Below, one piece after another: positions 1 to 7,635 of a DNA stretch of 42,994 nucleotides. The position numbers and the translations under genes are program-made. The stretch spans positions 287,385 to 330,378 of the forward strand of contig NZ_HE610998.1 of assembly GCF_000285555.1 (NCBI RefSeq), written 5' to 3'. The DNA is from Kurthia massiliensis. GTDB lineage: Bacteria; Bacillota; Bacilli; Bacillales_A; Planococcaceae. Numbering within the stretch: position 1 is the first letter of the stretch; every line of letters starts with the position of its first letter. The notes beneath the pieces are model-generated. The model was not told the origin of the DNA and searched no databases. It saw only the letters and a list, made by a program, of their open reading frames with translations.

Positions 1-1
1 C

Positions 2-1258
2 GGTAACTTCTCAATTGAAGTACCAGGATCAGTTGGACCAGAGAAAGATTTAACAGTAAAAGCTGAAAATGGTGCGGGTGAAGGTGAAGGTACGACAACT
101 AAAACGCCAGCAGATGAAGCCCCACCTGTAGAAGCACCAGGTGTTCCAGTAATCGGTACAGTAACAGGTAACCCAGTAGAAGGTTACGTTGTAGTCGGTG
201 AAACTGCACCGAATGCATCAGTTACTATTTACGATAGTAATAACAATGAAGTTGGAACAGGTACTGCAGATGAGAATGGTAAATTCCAAGTGAACGTACC
301 AGGATCAGTCGGTCCGAATGCACCGCTTACAGTTCAAGTTTCAAATGAAGGCGGTACAAACGAAGCACCAGCGACAACACCAAAACTTAGTGGTGCGATT
401 ACTGTAAATTCAATTACTGAACCTTCAACAATCATTACTGGTTCTGCACCACTTGGTACACAACGCGTGTTACTAAATGTGAACGGTAAAGATTTAAGCT
501 GGGTAGCAGTAAATGCAGATGGTACGTTCCAATTTGAACGTAAATATGTACCAACTAAAGGCGACATCAGCAAGCAAAAAGTATTTGGTGAAGGTGATGA
601 AGTTACGGTTTCGTTCTACGGCAAAGGTGGCGAAGAAGTAACTGCTGGTACAACAGTTGTACAACGAGGAGAAGTAAGCGTTGTATTTGATGCGGAAGGC
701 GTTTCAGTAGACCCAACAACAGGTACTATTACAGCAATTAACGGATATATTGAAGGTTACGCGGCGAACCCAGTATCACGTGTAGTGTTATCGATCAATG
801 GGCGTGACTTAGAAATTGGAAATGTAAATCCAGACGGCACGTTCCAATTTAACCGTAAGTATTACAACGATAACGATGGTAACCGCCAATTACTAAAAGC
901 TGGCGACGAAGTAAAAGTATCGATTTACGATGCTGGTAAACGTGGTATTGCGTCGACAACAACAGTAGCTGGTGAAGGTGTTGTTGGGGTAACGATTGCT
1001 GGCTACGATAAAGAAGCCGGTGTCATTAGTGGTACGACTGATCCGCGTATTGAGAAAGTACAACTAACAATCAACGGTATTAATTTATCGGTTGCAACAG
1101 TTGATCCAGAAACAGGAGCTTACTCATTCACGCGTAAGTATTATAAAGACCAAGCTGGTAATACGCAAAAAATTAAAGCTGGCGATATTATCGAAGTATC
1201 GAACTACAGCAAAACGACATTAGGTGACTCAGCATCATACACTGTACCCGCTGACTAA
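2..1258 (+). CDS. Large Ig-like repeat surface protein, C-terminal part (5' end outside window)
   Basis: The reading frame is open from the left edge, so only the last 418 residues are visible. It begins with Ig-like modules of the kind found in bacterial cell-surface proteins. The motif VPGSVGP and its surrounding DNA recur 276 bp (92 codons) apart, near bases 20 and 296, so the modules are close copies. The last 290 residues hold three further related modules of about 90 residues. Each has a V-L-x-[IV]-N-G-x-[DN]-L strand, then a D-G-T-F-Q-F-x-R-K-Y-like segment, then G-D-E-V-x-V. The protein ends in PAD with no LPXTG motif, hydrophobic tail or SLH domain visible, so anchoring must come from the missing N-terminus or be non-covalent. 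Acidic and Thr/Pro-rich linkers fit an extracellular location. Function is unknown; adhesion or matrix roles are typical guesses for such proteins. Confidence 0.85.
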   Translation, partial: GNFSIEVPGSVGPEKDLTVKAENGAGEGEGTTTKTPADEAPPVEAPGVPVIGTVTGNPVEGYVVVGETAPNASVTIYDSNNNEVGTGTADENGKFQVNVPGSVGPNAPLTVQVSNEGGTNEAPATTPKLSGAITVNSITEPSTIITGSAPLGTQRVLLNVNGKDLSWVAVNADGTFQFERKYVPTKGDISKQKVFGEGDEVTVSFYGKGGEEVTAGTTVVQRGEVSVVFDAEGVSVDPTTGTITAINGYIEGYAANPVSRVVLSINGRDLEIGNVNPDGTFQFNRKYYNDNDGNRQLLKAGDEVKVSIYDAGKRGIASTTTVAGEGVVGVTIAGYDKEAGVISGTTDPRIEKVQLTINGINLSVATVDPETGAYSFTRKYYKDQAGNTQKIKAGDIIEVSNYSKTTLGDSASYTVPAD

Positions 1259-1285
1259 GATTCACGTAATAAGCAATTCAATACA

Positions 1286-1316
1286 GGGTAAAGCATATGC
1301 TTTACCCTTCTTTTTT
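1286..1316 (+). terminator. Intrinsic terminator of the surface protein gene
   Basis: A perfect inverted repeat, GGGTAAAGCAT/ATGCTTTACCC (1286-1307), is followed by a T-rich run (TTCTTTTTT). It lies 28 bp after the stop codon and separates the surface protein from the downstream lipoprotein gene. Confidence 0.9.
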
Positions 1317-1353
1317 CATATAACTAAATGGGATCAATTAGAGGAGGAAATTA

Positions 1354-1836
1354 ATGATGAAAAAATTAACACAAACTTTATTTTTATTAGTTGTTGCTTC
1401 ACTATTTGTTGCAGCTTGCAGCAATAATGAGGAATCAAGTAAAAAAGAAACGAATACAAATACAAATGAAAGTAATGAAGCAAAGGCACAAATTAATGAT
1501 GGGGAAATTGAAGAATCTTATGACACAGTAGCTGTTGATAACTTCAAAGTTTCATTATTAAAAACGTCTGTAAAAGATGATGTGTTAACACTTCATTTAA
1601 AAGTTAAAAATACAGGTGATGAAAAAGAGTTATTTGATGCATTCGTATTAAGCGTTAAAAATGCAGATGGTAAAAACTTAACAGCGGCATTAGACGAAAA
1701 TATGGCTGAGCAAATTAAGCCTGGTGAAAGTGCAAAAGGTATCGTGTCATTTACAGCTGCTGGTAAAGGTCCTTTCAGCGTAAAATATGACAACTTAGAA
1801 GGTACGCAAAAAGAGTTATGGATCATCAGAAGATAG
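1354..1836 (+). CDS. Small secreted lipoprotein, DUF4352-like
   Basis: This 160-residue protein starts with a lipoprotein signal peptide: MMKK, a hydrophobic stretch, then the lipobox VAAC with Cys near residue 22. An Asn/Glu/Lys/Thr-rich linker follows to about residue 50. The rest (about 55-160) looks like a telokin/Ig-fold DUF4352 domain, with strands such as LTLHLKVKNTGDEKEL and the turn IKPGESAKGIVSF. It would be anchored on the outer face of the membrane; its ligand is unknown. A strong GAGGAGG site sits 7 bp upstream of the first ATG, which is followed at once by a second ATG. The TetR gene begins 12 bp after its stop, so the lipoprotein probably heads the regulator and glycan operon. 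Confidence 0.8.
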   Translation: MMKKLTQTLFLLVVASLFVAACSNNEESSKKETNTNTNESNEAKAQINDGEIEESYDTVAVDNFKVSLLKTSVKDDVLTLHLKVKNTGDEKELFDAFVLSVKNADGKNLTAALDENMAEQIKPGESAKGIVSFTAAGKGPFSVKYDNLEGTQKELWIIRR

Positions 1837-1848
1837 GAGGGAAGGAAG

Positions 1849-2430
1849 ATGCCGACAAAAAAAGTAGAAGTGATCCATACGAAGGAATTGATCGATTATG
1901 CATTCAAGCAGCTACTTGCTGAAAAAGAATATGACAAAATCACCGTAATGGACATTTCAAATAAGGCGAATATTAACCGCGCGACATTTTATCTGCACTT
2001 CAAAGATAAAAAATCGCTGTACACGATGTATAATGAACAGTTCTTTTATAAAATCGGTGGCATCTTAAATAATATACTTGCGCCCGAGTATGTAAATAAA
2101 CGTTTGGATCAATATGTGACAACACCTTTCCCGCCAATTGCTGAAATGTTTAGTTATATGAAAAAGGAAGAGACTTTAACGAATTGCTTATTAGGTATGA
2201 AAGGTTTAAGAGAAAACGCGATCCAACTCGAAAAAATGTTAGAACAATATTACTTGAGATTTTATAAAAAAGAACAATCGCCATTGCTTTACCCAGAAGA
2301 AAGAGAAACGTACGAGCGTTATATTTTAAAAGCAGCAATGGGTATCATTTACGGCTGGATCGATGAAGGCATGCGCCGACCGCCGGAAGAAATGGCTATC
2401 TTATTCGTTCGTATTTCATTAAGACTGTAG
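1849..2430 (+). CDS. TetR/AcrR family transcriptional regulator
   Basis: 193 residues. The N-terminal 60 residues form a TetR DNA-binding domain. The segment ITVMDISNKANINRATFYLHF is the helix-turn-helix, with the usual A-T-F-Y-x-H-F recognition helix, followed by KDKKSLY. The C-terminal half is all-helical. Its end, GIIYGWIDEGMRRPPEEMA, resembles the TetR_C_8-type ligand and dimerisation domain seen in DhaS/YfiR-like regulators. A GGAGGGAAGGA ribosome site precedes the ATG. The gene lies between the lipoprotein (12 bp gap) and the epimerase-like gene (12 bp gap). Co-transcription and autoregulation of the glycan module are likely but inferred. The inducer is unknown. Confidence 0.88.
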   Translation: MPTKKVEVIHTKELIDYAFKQLLAEKEYDKITVMDISNKANINRATFYLHFKDKKSLYTMYNEQFFYKIGGILNNILAPEYVNKRLDQYVTTPFPPIAEMFSYMKKEETLTNCLLGMKGLRENAIQLEKMLEQYYLRFYKKEQSPLLYPEERETYERYILKAAMGIIYGWIDEGMRRPPEEMAILFVRISLRL

Positions 2431-2442
2431 GGGTGAGAAAAT

Positions 2443-3306
2443 ATGTTGTTTGTGACAGGATTATCAGGAAACACAGGACAAGCATTATTTCCGCATATAC
2501 GCCATGAAAATATTGTAACGGTCAGCAGACAAAAACAAACGTTTCCACATAACGTTATTTGCCATGAAGGTGATTTAGATGATCGTACTTTCATCGAATC
2601 GCTTTTTCAAAAATATCAATTCACAGAAGTGATTCATATTGCCAACATTCGTTACACGAAAATGATTATAGAACTGGCTGAAAAATATCGCGTGCAGCGA
2701 GTCATTGCGATTCATACAACAGGTGTTTATTCAAAGTATCGCAGCTGTAGTGCTTTATATGAAGAAATTGAACAAACATTGCAAAAGATGGCGTTAACGC
2801 ATACGAGTTATGTCATTTTAAGACCAACAATGATTTATGGCAATGAACGTGATCATAATATGCAAAAACTCATTCGTTTCTTAGCACAATCACCTGCGTT
2901 TCCTATCTTTGGAGATGGTCAGTCGATGTTACAACCTGTCCATGTGAAAGATTTAGCGGCAGCAATTGCAACAGTATATGCGCGAAAGGATATTCAAAAT
3001 GACCATTTTGACTTATCTGGGGGGAGTATCATTTCGTACAAAGAATTGATTACTTTTTTAGCGAATGCATTAGATCGACGTGTATATGTCGTTCCTGTAC
3101 CTTTTAGTGTCGCAACAGCTTGTGTTCGACTTTATAATTTATTGCCGAACGCAATCATTTCAACAGAACAAGTATTACGGTTGCAAGAGCATAAAGTATA
3201 TTCTCATGAAAAAGCAAAACGGGTATTTGGTTACCAACCACGTTCATTAGAAGAAGGCTTACTTGAAGAAGTGTTTATTTTGCAGCAGAAAGGACTGATT
3301 TCATGA
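2443..3306 (+). CDS. NAD(P)-binding SDR / epimerase-like protein (atypical, no YxxxK lysine)
   Basis: 287 residues with an N-terminal Rossmann fold: the dinucleotide motif TGLSGNTGQ (about residues 5-13), an acidic GDLDD loop, and later LRPTMIYGN, which is typical of extended SDR epimerases. The stretch TTGVYSKYRSCSALYEEIE holds the equivalent of the catalytic tyrosine. The lysine expected four residues later is Glu (YEEIE rather than YxxxK). From memory, this Y-x-x-I-E form recurs in a Firmicutes family found in polysaccharide loci, so it is probably a family trait and not damage. It overlaps the next gene by 4 bp (ATGA) and probably modifies a nucleotide sugar or lipid-linked sugar made by the two downstream enzymes. 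The substrate cannot be read from sequence. Confidence 0.8.
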   Translation: MLFVTGLSGNTGQALFPHIRHENIVTVSRQKQTFPHNVICHEGDLDDRTFIESLFQKYQFTEVIHIANIRYTKMIIELAEKYRVQRVIAIHTTGVYSKYRSCSALYEEIEQTLQKMALTHTSYVILRPTMIYGNERDHNMQKLIRFLAQSPAFPIFGDGQSMLQPVHVKDLAAAIATVYARKDIQNDHFDLSGGSIISYKELITFLANALDRRVYVVPVPFSVATACVRLYNLLPNAIISTEQVLRLQEHKVYSHEKAKRVFGYQPRSLEEGLLEEVFILQQKGLIS

Positions 3307-4418
3307 AAATTCTCCAAGTGACAGCAGTCGATTTTACGGTAGATAAATTTTTAACACCACTTATAGATCGTCTACAACGAGAAGGCCATGAAGTGCATGT
3401 CGCCTGTGCAAAAACGAAAGCTTCTACATCTGGCATAACGATGCACCCGATTGCATTTGCACGAAATATGAATATGCTCAAGCATATGAAAGCAGTTCAG
3501 CAACTTGTGAAACTATTACGACAAGAAAATTATGATGCGATTCATACACATACGCCTGTTGCAAGTGTGTTATCGCGTATTGCTGCAAAGATTGCTGGAG
3601 TGCCACTCGTCATTTATACAGCACACGGTTTCTATTTTCATGAGCGTATGCCGAAGTTGCAATATCAAGTAGCCTATGCGATTGAAAAATATGCTGCGCG
3701 CTTTTTCTCCGACTATGTCTTTTTCCAAAGTGAAGAAGATTATGCCCTTGCAAAGCAAAAGCAGTTCAAAAAATCAGAGCGACTCGTGCATATCGGCAAT
3801 GGTGTCAACAAGGAACGCTTTAACGTTACACAGTATGACCGACAAGCTGCTCGCCAGGCACTCGGACTACCAGAAGATGCGCCTGTTTTTCTTTTCGTCG
3901 GCCGTCAAGTGAAAGAAAAAGGATTACAAGAGTTGGTCGATGCTTTTGAATATCTACCGGAACAAGCACATATCGTCATCGTTGGTGGACAAGTTCCTGG
4001 AGATCGAGATAGCATTCACATCGAAGCAAAAGATCGCTTACATGTGTTAGGTGAGCGTGAAGACATTCCAAATCTTTTAAGCGCTGCAGATGTATTCGTA
4101 CTCCCTTCTTATCGTGAAGGATTGCCACGTTCGATCATTGAAGCAATGGCTATGGGGAAACCGGTCATTGCGACAAATATTCGAGGTTGTCGTGAAGAAG
4201 TCATTCATGAACAAACTGGTTTATTATGTAACGTGCAAGATGCACAAGATTTAGCAGCTAAAATGAACGTATTTCTTGAACAACCTTCGTTAATACAAAC
4301 GTATGGTGAAGCAGGGTTACAGCGTTTTTTAGAAATGTATGACGAGGAAAAAGTGTTAGATCGTCAGATGACGATCTATCAAATGCATATTGCGACAGAA
4401 ATGGGGATGGTGAAATGA
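3303..4418 (+). CDS. Glycosyltransferase family 4
   Basis: 371 residues with the two-domain GT-B layout. The N-terminal acceptor domain (1 to about 180) starts MKILQVTAVDFTVDKFLTPL and includes HTHTPVASVLSRIAA and YTAHGFYFH. The C-terminal GT4 donor domain includes LFVGRQVKEKGLQELV and the nucleotide-sugar signature PSYREGLPRSIIEAMAMGKPVI. The latter carries the E-x7-E motif of retaining GT4 enzymes. It resembles PglA/EpsD-like enzymes that add a sugar to an undecaprenyl-diphosphate-linked acceptor at the inner membrane face. It overlaps the gene on each side by 4 bp, so translation of the three glycan genes is probably coupled. Donor and acceptor are unknown. Confidence 0.9.
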   Translation: MKILQVTAVDFTVDKFLTPLIDRLQREGHEVHVACAKTKASTSGITMHPIAFARNMNMLKHMKAVQQLVKLLRQENYDAIHTHTPVASVLSRIAAKIAGVPLVIYTAHGFYFHERMPKLQYQVAYAIEKYAARFFSDYVFFQSEEDYALAKQKQFKKSERLVHIGNGVNKERFNVTQYDRQAARQALGLPEDAPVFLFVGRQVKEKGLQELVDAFEYLPEQAHIVIVGGQVPGDRDSIHIEAKDRLHVLGEREDIPNLLSAADVFVLPSYREGLPRSIIEAMAMGKPVIATNIRGCREEVIHEQTGLLCNVQDAQDLAAKMNVFLEQPSLIQTYGEAGLQRFLEMYDEEKVLDRQMTIYQMHIATEMGMVK

Positions 4419-4969
4419 AGCGTGTCATCGATGTTGTGGCTGCGACACTTTTATTAATCATTTTAGCAATACCGATGTTACTCATTGCACTTTGGGTTAA
4501 GTTGGATTCTGAAGGACCTGTGCTATTTAAGCAAAAGCGCGTGGGCCAGTACAGTCGCCATTTTAACATTTATAAGTTTCGAACGATGGCGGTTGATACA
4601 CCTAATATTGCCACAAACGATTTAGATCCTACACAGTTTGTGACAAAGTGTGGTCGATTTTTACGTCGTACAAGTTTAGATGAATTACCGCAACTTTGGA
4701 ATATTCTAAAAGGAGATATGGCTTTCATCGGTCCACGCCCAGCACTTTACAATCAATACGATTTAATTGCAATGCGTGATAAGCATGATGTGCATACGGT
4801 CAAACCAGGATTGACGGGTTATGCGCAAGTGAATGGTCGCGACTTTATTAGCGATGAACTGAAAGTATGGTTTGACCGTCATTATGTGAGTCACCGTTGT
4901 TTGAAATTAGATTTTAAAATCGCTTGTAAAACTGTAAGCAATGTTTTAAGAAAAGAAGGCATTCGATAA
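4415..4969 (+). CDS. Bacterial sugar transferase (phosphoglycosyl transferase, PglC/WcaJ C-terminal type)
   Basis: 184 residues, the size of the minimal monotopic phosphoglycosyl transferases such as PglC. A single hydrophobic membrane-inserting helix (about 4-25, VIDVVAATLLLIILAIPML) is followed by the family motifs GPVLFKQKRVG, FNIYKFRTM, RRTSLDELPQLWNILKGDM with the catalytic D-E pair, and FIGPRPAL. Such enzymes transfer a sugar-1-phosphate from a UDP-sugar to undecaprenyl phosphate, starting a lipid-linked glycan. The gene closes the module and is followed by a terminator, so initiation, one glycosyltransferase and one SDR form a compact unit. No flippase, ligase or polymerase is visible, so the product must be completed by enzymes elsewhere. 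Confidence 0.93.
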   Translation: MKRVIDVVAATLLLIILAIPMLLIALWVKLDSEGPVLFKQKRVGQYSRHFNIYKFRTMAVDTPNIATNDLDPTQFVTKCGRFLRRTSLDELPQLWNILKGDMAFIGPRPALYNQYDLIAMRDKHDVHTVKPGLTGYAQVNGRDFISDELKVWFDRHYVSHRCLKLDFKIACKTVSNVLRKEGIR

Positions 4970-4979
4970 TCTATTGAAG

Positions 4980-5010
4980 CAACCGTCTTATAAAGGCGGT
5001 TGTTTTTTTG
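4980..5010 (+). terminator. Intrinsic terminator after the glycan module
   Basis: CAACCGTC and GGCGGTTG form a stem (one G-T pair) around a short loop, followed by TTTTTTTG. It lies 11 bp after the sugar transferase stop codon. Confidence 0.9.
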
Positions 5011-5480
5011 TGCATTTTTTCACTTTGGGCAATTGCACATAATTATTCAGCAAATCAATATGGACATCACATTTCTAAGAAAGTATTCCATGCTAGCAAT
5101 CGTATTAAGGCCTTATAGTGATAGCATAAGTTTACTCCATCTTTTTGTTGGTTTTTAATGAATTTCAAAGATAACTTTAGTAAACTATATTATTAATAAT
5201 AAAGTTAACTAGGTTAATATAAGATAACTTAATATCATTAATTATTGTAAGGTGCATGAATATCATTAATTTTGCTAATACCGATAATACATACTTACGC
5301 GTATTAGCAAAATATAGCAACACCTAAACATATCTTATTTTTACAAACTATCTATCATTGCTATTTTTATGCGATGAAGTGTCGTAGAGCTTACAGTAAG
5401 CTGTAAAAATATAATAAGAAAAGTCAATATATTAACAGAAATGTTCAAAGCCGTTCTTTAGCGCGTAAAATATAGTAAAA
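5011..5480. other. Gene-free AT-rich intergenic stretch with several inverted repeats
   Basis: I find no convincing coding sequence here. The clearest structure is a pair of 13-bp arms, ATTTTGCTAATAC (5269-5281) and GTATTAGCAAAAT (5301-5313), separated by 19 bp. AGGTG (near 5250) and CACCT (near 5321) could extend it outward. A second pair, TTATTTTTACA (near 5337) and TGTAAAAATATAA (near 5401), encloses the short palindrome AGCTTACAGTAAGCT. Neither has a T-run like a terminator. It could be a structured RNA, an old mobile-element relic or a protein-binding region. Confidence 0.5.
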
Positions 5481-5516
5481 GACAAAAGACTTATATAAAA
5501 TTACAAGTCTTTTGTC
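5481..5516 (-). terminator. Terminator of the cobalamin biosynthesis operon
   Basis: A perfect 12-bp stem, GACAAAAGACTT (5481-5492) and AAGTCTTTTGTC (5505-5516). On the minus strand it is followed by TTTTACTATATTTT, a T-rich though interrupted tail. It is the first terminator-like hairpin downstream of cbiP and its small trailing ORF. Confidence 0.75.
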
Positions 5517-5520
5517 TTTG

Positions 5521-5598
5521 CTACATCAATTCAAAATAATCAATATAATGTTCTTGTTCATCATCTAACCACGCTATTATTTCTTCTTCATTTAACAT
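5521..5598 (-). CDS. Possible 25-residue acidic micropeptide overlapping the end of cbiP
   Basis: An ATG at 5598 opens a 25-codon frame ending at a TAG (5521-5523), five bases before the operon terminator. The peptide starts MLNEEEIIAWLDDEQ and continues with tyrosines and further acidic residues. It is strongly acidic with hydrophobic spacing that fits one amphipathic helix. Its start lies 11 bp inside the end of the cobyric acid synthase gene, the kind of overlap used throughout this operon. The ribosome site is weak (GGAAT about 8 bp upstream). I do not recognise it. It may be a chance frame, but it exactly fills the space between the last gene and the terminator. Confidence 0.3.
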   Translation of the reverse strand: MLNEEEIIAWLDDEQEHYIDYFELM

Positions 5599-7087
5599 AC
5601 GTCGTCGATTCCAAGTCTAAAATTTTATACAGCTTGTCCATATCAATAGCTTTTTCAAATTGCTGTGCTGCAATATTATAAGCTTGTTCGCGTAACATTT
5701 TTTCTGACTGAACTTCTTCAGACAATGGCGCTAAACCTTTATAAGAACGCCATTCATTCACGAGTTGGCGTGTAAATGTACGATTATGAAAAATACCATG
5801 AAAATATGTACCGATTGTTCGGTTGACGACTGCTCCATCTGTACGCCCATCTTCTAATAATAAAAACGGTGCACAATCTCTAATCCTTTTTGTACGTCCA
5901 AGGTGAATTTCATACCCTGTAAGTTGTTGATTTGTTCCGTATAAAGTGCCACTATTTTGTACCGTTCGTTTATTACCGACAAATGTCGTCTCAATAGGTA
6001 ATAGACCGAGGCCTTCTGTATACATTTGAGTTCCTTCTACAAAATCAGGATCATGAAGTGCTATTCCTAGCATTTGATAGCCTCCACAAATGCCAATAAT
6101 CGCTGCATCTGATTGTTGAATGATTTCATCAAAATGTTGTGCGCGTAGCCAATTTAAATCTTCAACTGTATTTTTTGTACCAGGGATAATAATAACATCT
6201 GGGTCACGTAAATCAGCCAACGTCTTCACAAATCGAACACCGACGCCCGGTTCATCCATGAGTGGGTCAATATCTGTAAAATTAGAGATACGAGGCAATT
6301 GAATTACCGCAACATCAATGTCGAATTCATTCTCTTTAGGACGCTTAAAACGTAAGGCTGATAATGCAAGTGAATCTTCCGCTTCAATATGAACATCCAT
6401 ATATGGCACGACCCCTAAAACAGGAATATTTGTATATTGTTCTAACCAAGTTATACCATCATCTAATAACTCTCTCATTCCTCTAAATTTATTAATGATA
6501 ATTCCTTGCACACGTGCTCGCTCTTCGTCATCTAATAAAGCTAACGTACCAACAATCGAAGCAAACACCCCACCTCGATCAATATCTGCAACGAGTAATA
6601 CGGCTGCATCAGCAGCATGAGCCATTTTCATATTCGCGATGTCTCGTGATTTTAAATTGATTTCTGCTGGACTACCAGCACCTTCTAATACGATGACATC
6701 ATACTGCTCCTTTAGTCTTTGGACAGCTTTTTCAGCAATCGGTAATGCTTCATCTACAAAACTATTTCGATATTCAGTAGCACTCATATCCATATGGTGT
6801 TTTCCATGGACGATAATTTCAGACATCGCATCTTGCTTTGGCTTTAACAAAATAGGATTCATATCTGTAGTTGCTTCTACGCGCGCCGCTTCGGCTTGGA
6901 CACCTTGTGCACGTCCAATCTCTCCACCATTTTTTGTTACATAGGAATTAAGTGCCATGTTTTGGGATTTAAACGGTGCGACTCGATAGCCAGCATTTGA
7001 AAAATGACGGCAAAGTGCAGTCGCTAGCATACTTTTTCCCACATCTGAGGATGTTCCTTGAATCATTACAGCTTTTGCTGGCATCAT
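5588..7087 (-). CDS. cbiP: Cobyric acid synthase (CbiP/CobQ)
   Basis: 499 residues, normal family length. It amidates the b, d, e and g side chains of adenosylcobyrinate a,c-diamide using glutamine and ATP, giving adenosylcobyric acid. The N-terminal dethiobiotin-synthetase-like ATPase has the P-loop QGTSSDVGKS and the segments KSQNMALNSYV and LLVADIDRGGVFAS. The C-terminal class-I-type glutamine amidotransferase domain carries GICGGYQMLG, with the nucleophile Cys334, and GTYFHGIFHN with the catalytic His. AAGGGGG lies 5 bp before the first of two adjacent ATGs, so I keep the first. It follows the adenosyltransferase gene by 11 bp, matching the reaction order, and is the last large gene of the operon. 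Confidence 0.97.
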   Translation of the reverse strand: MMPAKAVMIQGTSSDVGKSMLATALCRHFSNAGYRVAPFKSQNMALNSYVTKNGGEIGRAQGVQAEAARVEATTDMNPILLKPKQDAMSEIIVHGKHHMDMSATEYRNSFVDEALPIAEKAVQRLKEQYDVIVLEGAGSPAEINLKSRDIANMKMAHAADAAVLLVADIDRGGVFASIVGTLALLDDEERARVQGIIINKFRGMRELLDDGITWLEQYTNIPVLGVVPYMDVHIEAEDSLALSALRFKRPKENEFDIDVAVIQLPRISNFTDIDPLMDEPGVGVRFVKTLADLRDPDVIIIPGTKNTVEDLNWLRAQHFDEIIQQSDAAIIGICGGYQMLGIALHDPDFVEGTQMYTEGLGLLPIETTFVGNKRTVQNSGTLYGTNQQLTGYEIHLGRTKRIRDCAPFLLLEDGRTDGAVVNRTIGTYFHGIFHNRTFTRQLVNEWRSYKGLAPLSEEVQSEKMLREQAYNIAAQQFEKAIDMDKLYKILDLESTTYVK

Positions 7088-7098
7088 GTTACCCCCTT

Positions 7099-7635
7099 TT
7101 AAAATTCTAATCCTTTTACTGCTGGGATTCCTTCATTATAATAATGTTTTGTTGGTTCAATAGTTGATACTAGATCTGCTAAAGCAATCAGTTTTTCTTG
7201 TGCGCTACGCCCTGTGATGATGAGATGCATTGTCGGTGGGCGATTTTGAATCGCTGATATAACTTCATCTAAAGGTAAAACATCGTTAATCGGAAAACGA
7301 TCAATTGCAAGCGCATTGTTTAATTCATCTAAAACGAGTACATCAATCGTCTCATCTCGTAATTTTTCTTTAGCAATAGCCCATGCTTTTTTTAAAGCAA
7401 TTCGATGTTCTTCAGGTGTTTTTTTCCATGTAAATCCAATACCTAATTGTTGCATCTCAACGCCTAGTTTTTTGAGAGCAATTTTCTCCCCATAAGTACG
7501 ATCTGGATTTTTAATGAATTGCAAATATACGACATTCATTCCTCTTCCGACTGCACGCAATGTGAGCCCTAATGAAGCTGTGGTTTTGCCTTTGCCATCT
7601 CCTGTATAGAGCAAAAATAATCCTCTTTTTTTCAT
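7099..7635 (-). CDS. btuR: Corrinoid adenosyltransferase (CobA/BtuR/CobO family)
   Basis: 178 residues from the ATG at 7635; an upstream GTG at 7644 is possible but has no better ribosome site. It transfers the 5'-deoxyadenosyl group of ATP to Co(I) corrinoid. The N-terminus carries the P-loop YTGDGKGKTTASLGL typical of this family. VVYLQFIKN, DVLVLDELNNAL (Walker B-like) and HLIITGR follow, and the C-terminus is the family's usual EGIPAVKGLEF. The ATG overlaps the cbiY stop by one base (TAATG), so translation is probably coupled to the nitroreductase-like protein. That neighbour could supply the Co(II) to Co(I) reduction the enzyme needs (inference). Confidence 0.96.
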   Translation of the reverse strand: MKKRGLFLLYTGDGKGKTTASLGLTLRAVGRGMNVVYLQFIKNPDRTYGEKIALKKLGVEMQQLGIGFTWKKTPEEHRIALKKAWAIAKEKLRDETIDVLVLDELNNALAIDRFPINDVLPLDEVISAIQNRPPTMHLIITGRSAQEKLIALADLVSTIEPTKHYYNEGIPAVKGLEF

